This document shows positions 62,601 through 64,000 of a stretch of 64,000 nucleotides of DNA, one piece after another. This DNA is from Chitinophagaceae bacterium UBA1930 (GTDB taxonomy: Bacteria > Bacteroidota > Bacteroidia > Chitinophagales > Chitinophagaceae), in contig DDFK01000002.1 of NCBI GenBank assembly GCA_002337145.1, positions 1,426,868 to 1,490,867 on the forward strand, in the 5' to 3' direction. Position 1 is the stretch's first letter. Every line of letters starts with the position of its first letter. The notes beneath the pieces are model-generated. The model was given only the letters and a program-made list of their open reading frames with translations, was not told where the DNA came from and did not search any database. Position numbers and translations under genes: made by a program.

Positions 62601-63739
62601 ATCGCTCCCTGAGTGGTCAAATAACCAGACCTGAAGTTTTCCAATACATATTCCATCCTTGCAACCTGTCCTTTGGTAAACATGGAGTAACATGCATCAG
62701 CAGTATAGTCCATATAGTCCTGATACATTTTGCCCGGAGGGTTTGTTGCACCTGCACAGCCAGAAGCTACAGTACCAGTAGGGCAGTTGGTTGTAGCAGT
62801 AGCCAATCCTGGAGTGTCATCTGCAGCAGCCAATAAGTTTGTTGGTAAAGTTTGACCAGTAGGTGTTAGCTGGGCAAAGTCTGCACCAACTGCACAACCA
62901 GAAAACGTATGGAACAAACCGAAGTTGTGACCAATTTCATGTACTACTGTCCTTGCCAAGTTGTAAGCAGGATCAGAGAAACAACCATTGGAGAAACCTA
63001 TATAGTTGATACAAACACCATCGATACCTGTAGTGCTTGTTGTGGTTTCTGTTTGACCACCAACTCCGATACCTGGTGCAATACCTAAAAGGCCTTGACC
63101 GCTACCGTCTATACCTACGAATACGTTATAATATTGTGTAACATCCCAAGGGTCCAAACCGCCTTGGGCAGCATGTTTAATTGGCTGATAAGTGTTACCA
63201 GTAATCCCTACATTACCAACCCTTCTTTCAACACCACTGGTAAGGTTGCCACTTGGGTCCCTTCTGGCCCTTGTAAAACGGATTACAGAGTGACCTCTTA
63301 AACTCATAAAGGCTGTACCGGCATTGGTACTATCGGGGTTTAAACCTGAATAATCCAAATTTAACCTACTTAAGAAATAATCGATTGCTTCTTCCGTGAT
63401 GATGTTGGGATTGGGAAGTACCACGTGTACCACAACAGGTATGGTAACTATTGGAGGCAATGTGCTGGTTCTTGCAGTTGTGCTGGGAGTTGAATTCCTC
63501 GCAGCAGTTTCCGCATCTTTCATTTTCTTCTCATACTCAGCCTTAAAAGCTGGGTCGGCCTGAAAACGCTTTTCAATTGCTTCCATTGTACCGCAGCGTA
63601 CCAATGGCTTTTGCTGTTTTGCTCCTTCCGTTTGGGCAAAACTTGATATTTTACCAAATAGCAAAACGGTAAGAAAGAGGAGTGTAAATTTTTTCAAAGC
63701 AGTAGAATTTTGATTAAACAATAATTTAACATTGGGCAT
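59621..63739 (-). CDS. M43 family zinc metalloprotease with T9SS sorting domain
   Basis: 1372-aa secreted protein of the pappalysin (M43) family. The zinc site is VVHEIGHNFGLFHTF (HExxHxxGxxH), with the Met-turn expected in the MDYTADACYSMFTKGQ stretch. Behind the peptidase come three pairs of a CARDB-like domain (for example FVPKVSVTNRGSSTITS) and a choice-of-anchor-J-like domain (for example NNPDGALTWVRSAQ; each ends like YGNNIFLDNINI). The T9SS type A tail is MITPNPTRDVF, then GVYNSLGQRLTY and GIYTIKLEYTN. The ATG at 63739 gives an N-terminus of 14 extra residues before a normal signal peptide KKFTLLFLTVLLF. The TTG at 63697 is a likely true start, as the -7 element overlaps the ATG. Confidence 0.92.
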   Translation of the reverse strand: MPNVKLLFNQNSTALKKFTLLFLTVLLFGKISSFAQTEGAKQQKPLVRCGTMEAIEKRFQADPAFKAEYEKKMKDAETAARNSTPSTTARTSTLPPIVTIPVVVHVVLPNPNIITEEAIDYFLSRLNLDYSGLNPDSTNAGTAFMSLRGHSVIRFTRARRDPSGNLTSGVERRVGNVGITGNTYQPIKHAAQGGLDPWDVTQYYNVFVGIDGSGQGLLGIAPGIGVGGQTETTTSTTGIDGVCINYIGFSNGCFSDPAYNLARTVVHEIGHNFGLFHTFSGCAVGADFAQLTPTGQTLPTNLLAAADDTPGLATATTNCPTGTVASGCAGATNPPGKMYQDYMDYTADACYSMFTKGQVARMEYVLENFRSGYLTTQGAIPPPSAPALDITPDFVVSPGGSEFNNTTCTINSYAIPKCAGPFVPKVSVTNRGSSTITSVTAVVTVNGVPSAPVTVTGLTLLTGRSTTVTFPSQNLVTGANTIKFTTSAPNGGTDQVTSNDNLTTTITVASPSTIPLTENFTGTTFPPANFSINNPDGALTWVRSAQGNGNAGSAFINNYNYAVAKQNDDLVTVPLTVGTGNTTISFDLAAKVYPATANYDTLSVLISKDCGATFTTVYKKYGPTGTNALGTGTTPTSTANYTTPAAADWRKETIILTNAQTGTGPILVIFRNTCNYGNNIFLDNINIVPTVPRDMKVASIVAPAVGPLCSGTITPSITVQNGGTETITSYTVGYKIDGVVVGTPVTINTAIAPNATASYTFPSTTVAAGTHTLAAYTASPVSASGTGDQLTFNDTLSRTFTVANLVPLPYSQGFEDAWTGTPAAPAGWQNVSTNGMVTWARTTPGHNSKYSAFFDNYDFDVTNALDLLILPYFNNSNAVAPDSIIFSFDVAHKNYTGANDRLRVLASTNCASTFTSIYSKAGATLATAGASTSAYTTPIASDWRNERIALAAPYITSSSLVFEFENRNAYGNNIFIDNVNIKALYSRDIELTSIISPDGVICSNLFAPVVRVKNNGRYTITGFTVTYLFDNGTPVTTTFTGLNLLRDSSMTVTLTGNTGALTNTQHIFTAYTSALVTTNGSGDVFNANDTLRKVIAYTGTVAAPLVETFEGATFPPLGWGVRNPDASLTWSKATVGRNSNGSAFVNNFNYSTASSSVDELYTPVVTYPATGSDSLFLKFDVAASTYSYPGSTAVPLDTLEVLITKDCGKTFTSIYKKWGDQLQTLGDPNAPNTGEFIPTAGLWRTDSVNLTSWLSNGPLQFVFRNTSNFENNIYVDNVNVTTKTLAATLKANGYMITPNPTRDVFYVQHAVPPTTLKGIGVYNSLGQRLTYTSYNGNADSYMAFNIARFPAGIYTIKLEYTNKTISSRIVKL

Positions 63740-63746
63740 AAAAGTA
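63739..63746 (-). promoter_or_regulatory. Candidate -7 element of the M43 protease gene
   Basis: On the minus strand TACTTTTA matches TAnnTTTG at seven of eight positions and overlaps the ATG at 63739. If used, the transcript starts inside the first codons and the real start is the TTG at 63697. Confidence 0.35.
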
Positions 63747-63908
63747 AGTTATTTTTTTATTCACGAAATATTTTATCGGGCAGCAGTGAAAAGTTTTTTC
63801 CACATGCCTGTATATTCTTAAAAAAGTGGTCAAGCCATTTTTTTTCGTTCAAATGCCCTTGTATATACTTTTTCCCTTGTAAGATAATGGTAGCAAGGGT
63901 TTGGGGTA

Positions 63909-64000
63909 TTAATGCGTAACTGTTACTTGCGTATCCCGGTTATGCTTGTATTTAAATATCAGCGGAAAAACGATGCCTAGAACGAGTGCGTAGGCAGCAA
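63909..64000 (-). CDS. 3' end of a membrane protein gene, cut by the window edge
   Basis: The last 29 codons are present: a hydrophobic helix (YALVLGIVFPLIF) followed by a short charged tail (KYKHNRDTQVTVTH) and TAA. This looks like the C-terminal helix of an inner-membrane protein. The family cannot be told from so little. The 169-bp gap between it and the M43 start holds nothing recognised besides the -7 element. Confidence 0.4.
   Translation of the reverse strand, partial: AAYALVLGIVFPLIFKYKHNRDTQVTVTH

Noticed and set aside
1..64000. CRISPR arrays
   Set aside because: No regularly spaced direct repeats of 25-40 bases were seen; repeated stretches are protein-domain repeats or hairpins.

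Overview
The window comes from a chromosome of a Bacteroidetes bacterium, most likely a member of the Chitinophagaceae or a close relative. The evidence is consistent across the window. There are two proteins with type IX secretion (T9SS) C-terminal sorting domains and several families typical of the phylum (DUF4294, DUF5686, DUF4251, DUF6443/Rhs). Menaquinone synthesis uses the futalosine route (MqnE). Shine-Dalgarno sequences are weak or absent, TTG starts occur, and many genes carry a -7 element of the form TAnnTTTG/A. No prophage, CRISPR array or rRNA operon was seen.

Layout. 1-5 kb (mostly minus strand): the 5' part of priA, a PlsC-type acyltransferase, a lipoprotein, a SAM hydroxide adenosyltransferase and an SDR oxidoreductase. 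5-19 kb (mostly plus): tRNA-Lys(TTT) with a promoter and terminator, ccmE-ccmF for cytochrome c maturation, a DUF4294 protein, a methyltransferase, a DUF6629-like membrane protein, an RhlE-type helicase, TrmH-type RNA methylase, a DUF5686 outer-membrane protein (minus), GtrA, a PagL-like lipid A deacylase and urocanate hydratase. 19-24 kb: a decayed IS200-like transposase with flanking hairpins, a small beta-barrel protein, an SDR, an AraC-type regulator, an M3 peptidase and an 85-bp interrupted palindrome. 24.4-27.4 kb: two ferritin-like proteins with Tat-type leaders directly upstream of tatA and tatC, so the export machine sits beside its probable clients.

27.8-44.0 kb is the accessory heart of the window: a polymorphic toxin island. 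A coiled-coil/beta-rich secreted protein, a 1221-aa Rhs N-half protein and a 1443-aa DUF6443-Rhs protein form a tight operon whose last product ends in an L,D-transpeptidase-like tip, followed 2 nt later by a secreted SH3-like candidate immunity gene. Next comes a second Rhs copy. It has lost its promoter and signal peptide and is fused at about 38,050 to the 3' relic of an XRE-type regulator. Its different tip carries a zincin motif (HEGTH) and overlaps a secreted, catalytically dead M23-like candidate immunity gene. An orphan tip with a small membrane protein and a lone DUF1493 gene complete a typical cassette graveyard. Tips and partner genes are visibly richer in A+T than the Rhs cores.

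44-56 kb is ordinary mixed housekeeping and small secreted proteins: two GNAT enzymes, two ABC ATPases, NTF2-like lipoprotein, DUF4251, CoaE, class I FBPase, CAP-domain lipoprotein, YfiT/DinB protein, TilS and MqnE. 56.9-63.7 kb holds two large T9SS-exported proteases, an S8 subtilase and an M43 zinc protease. The last 92 bases are the 3' end of another minus-strand gene.
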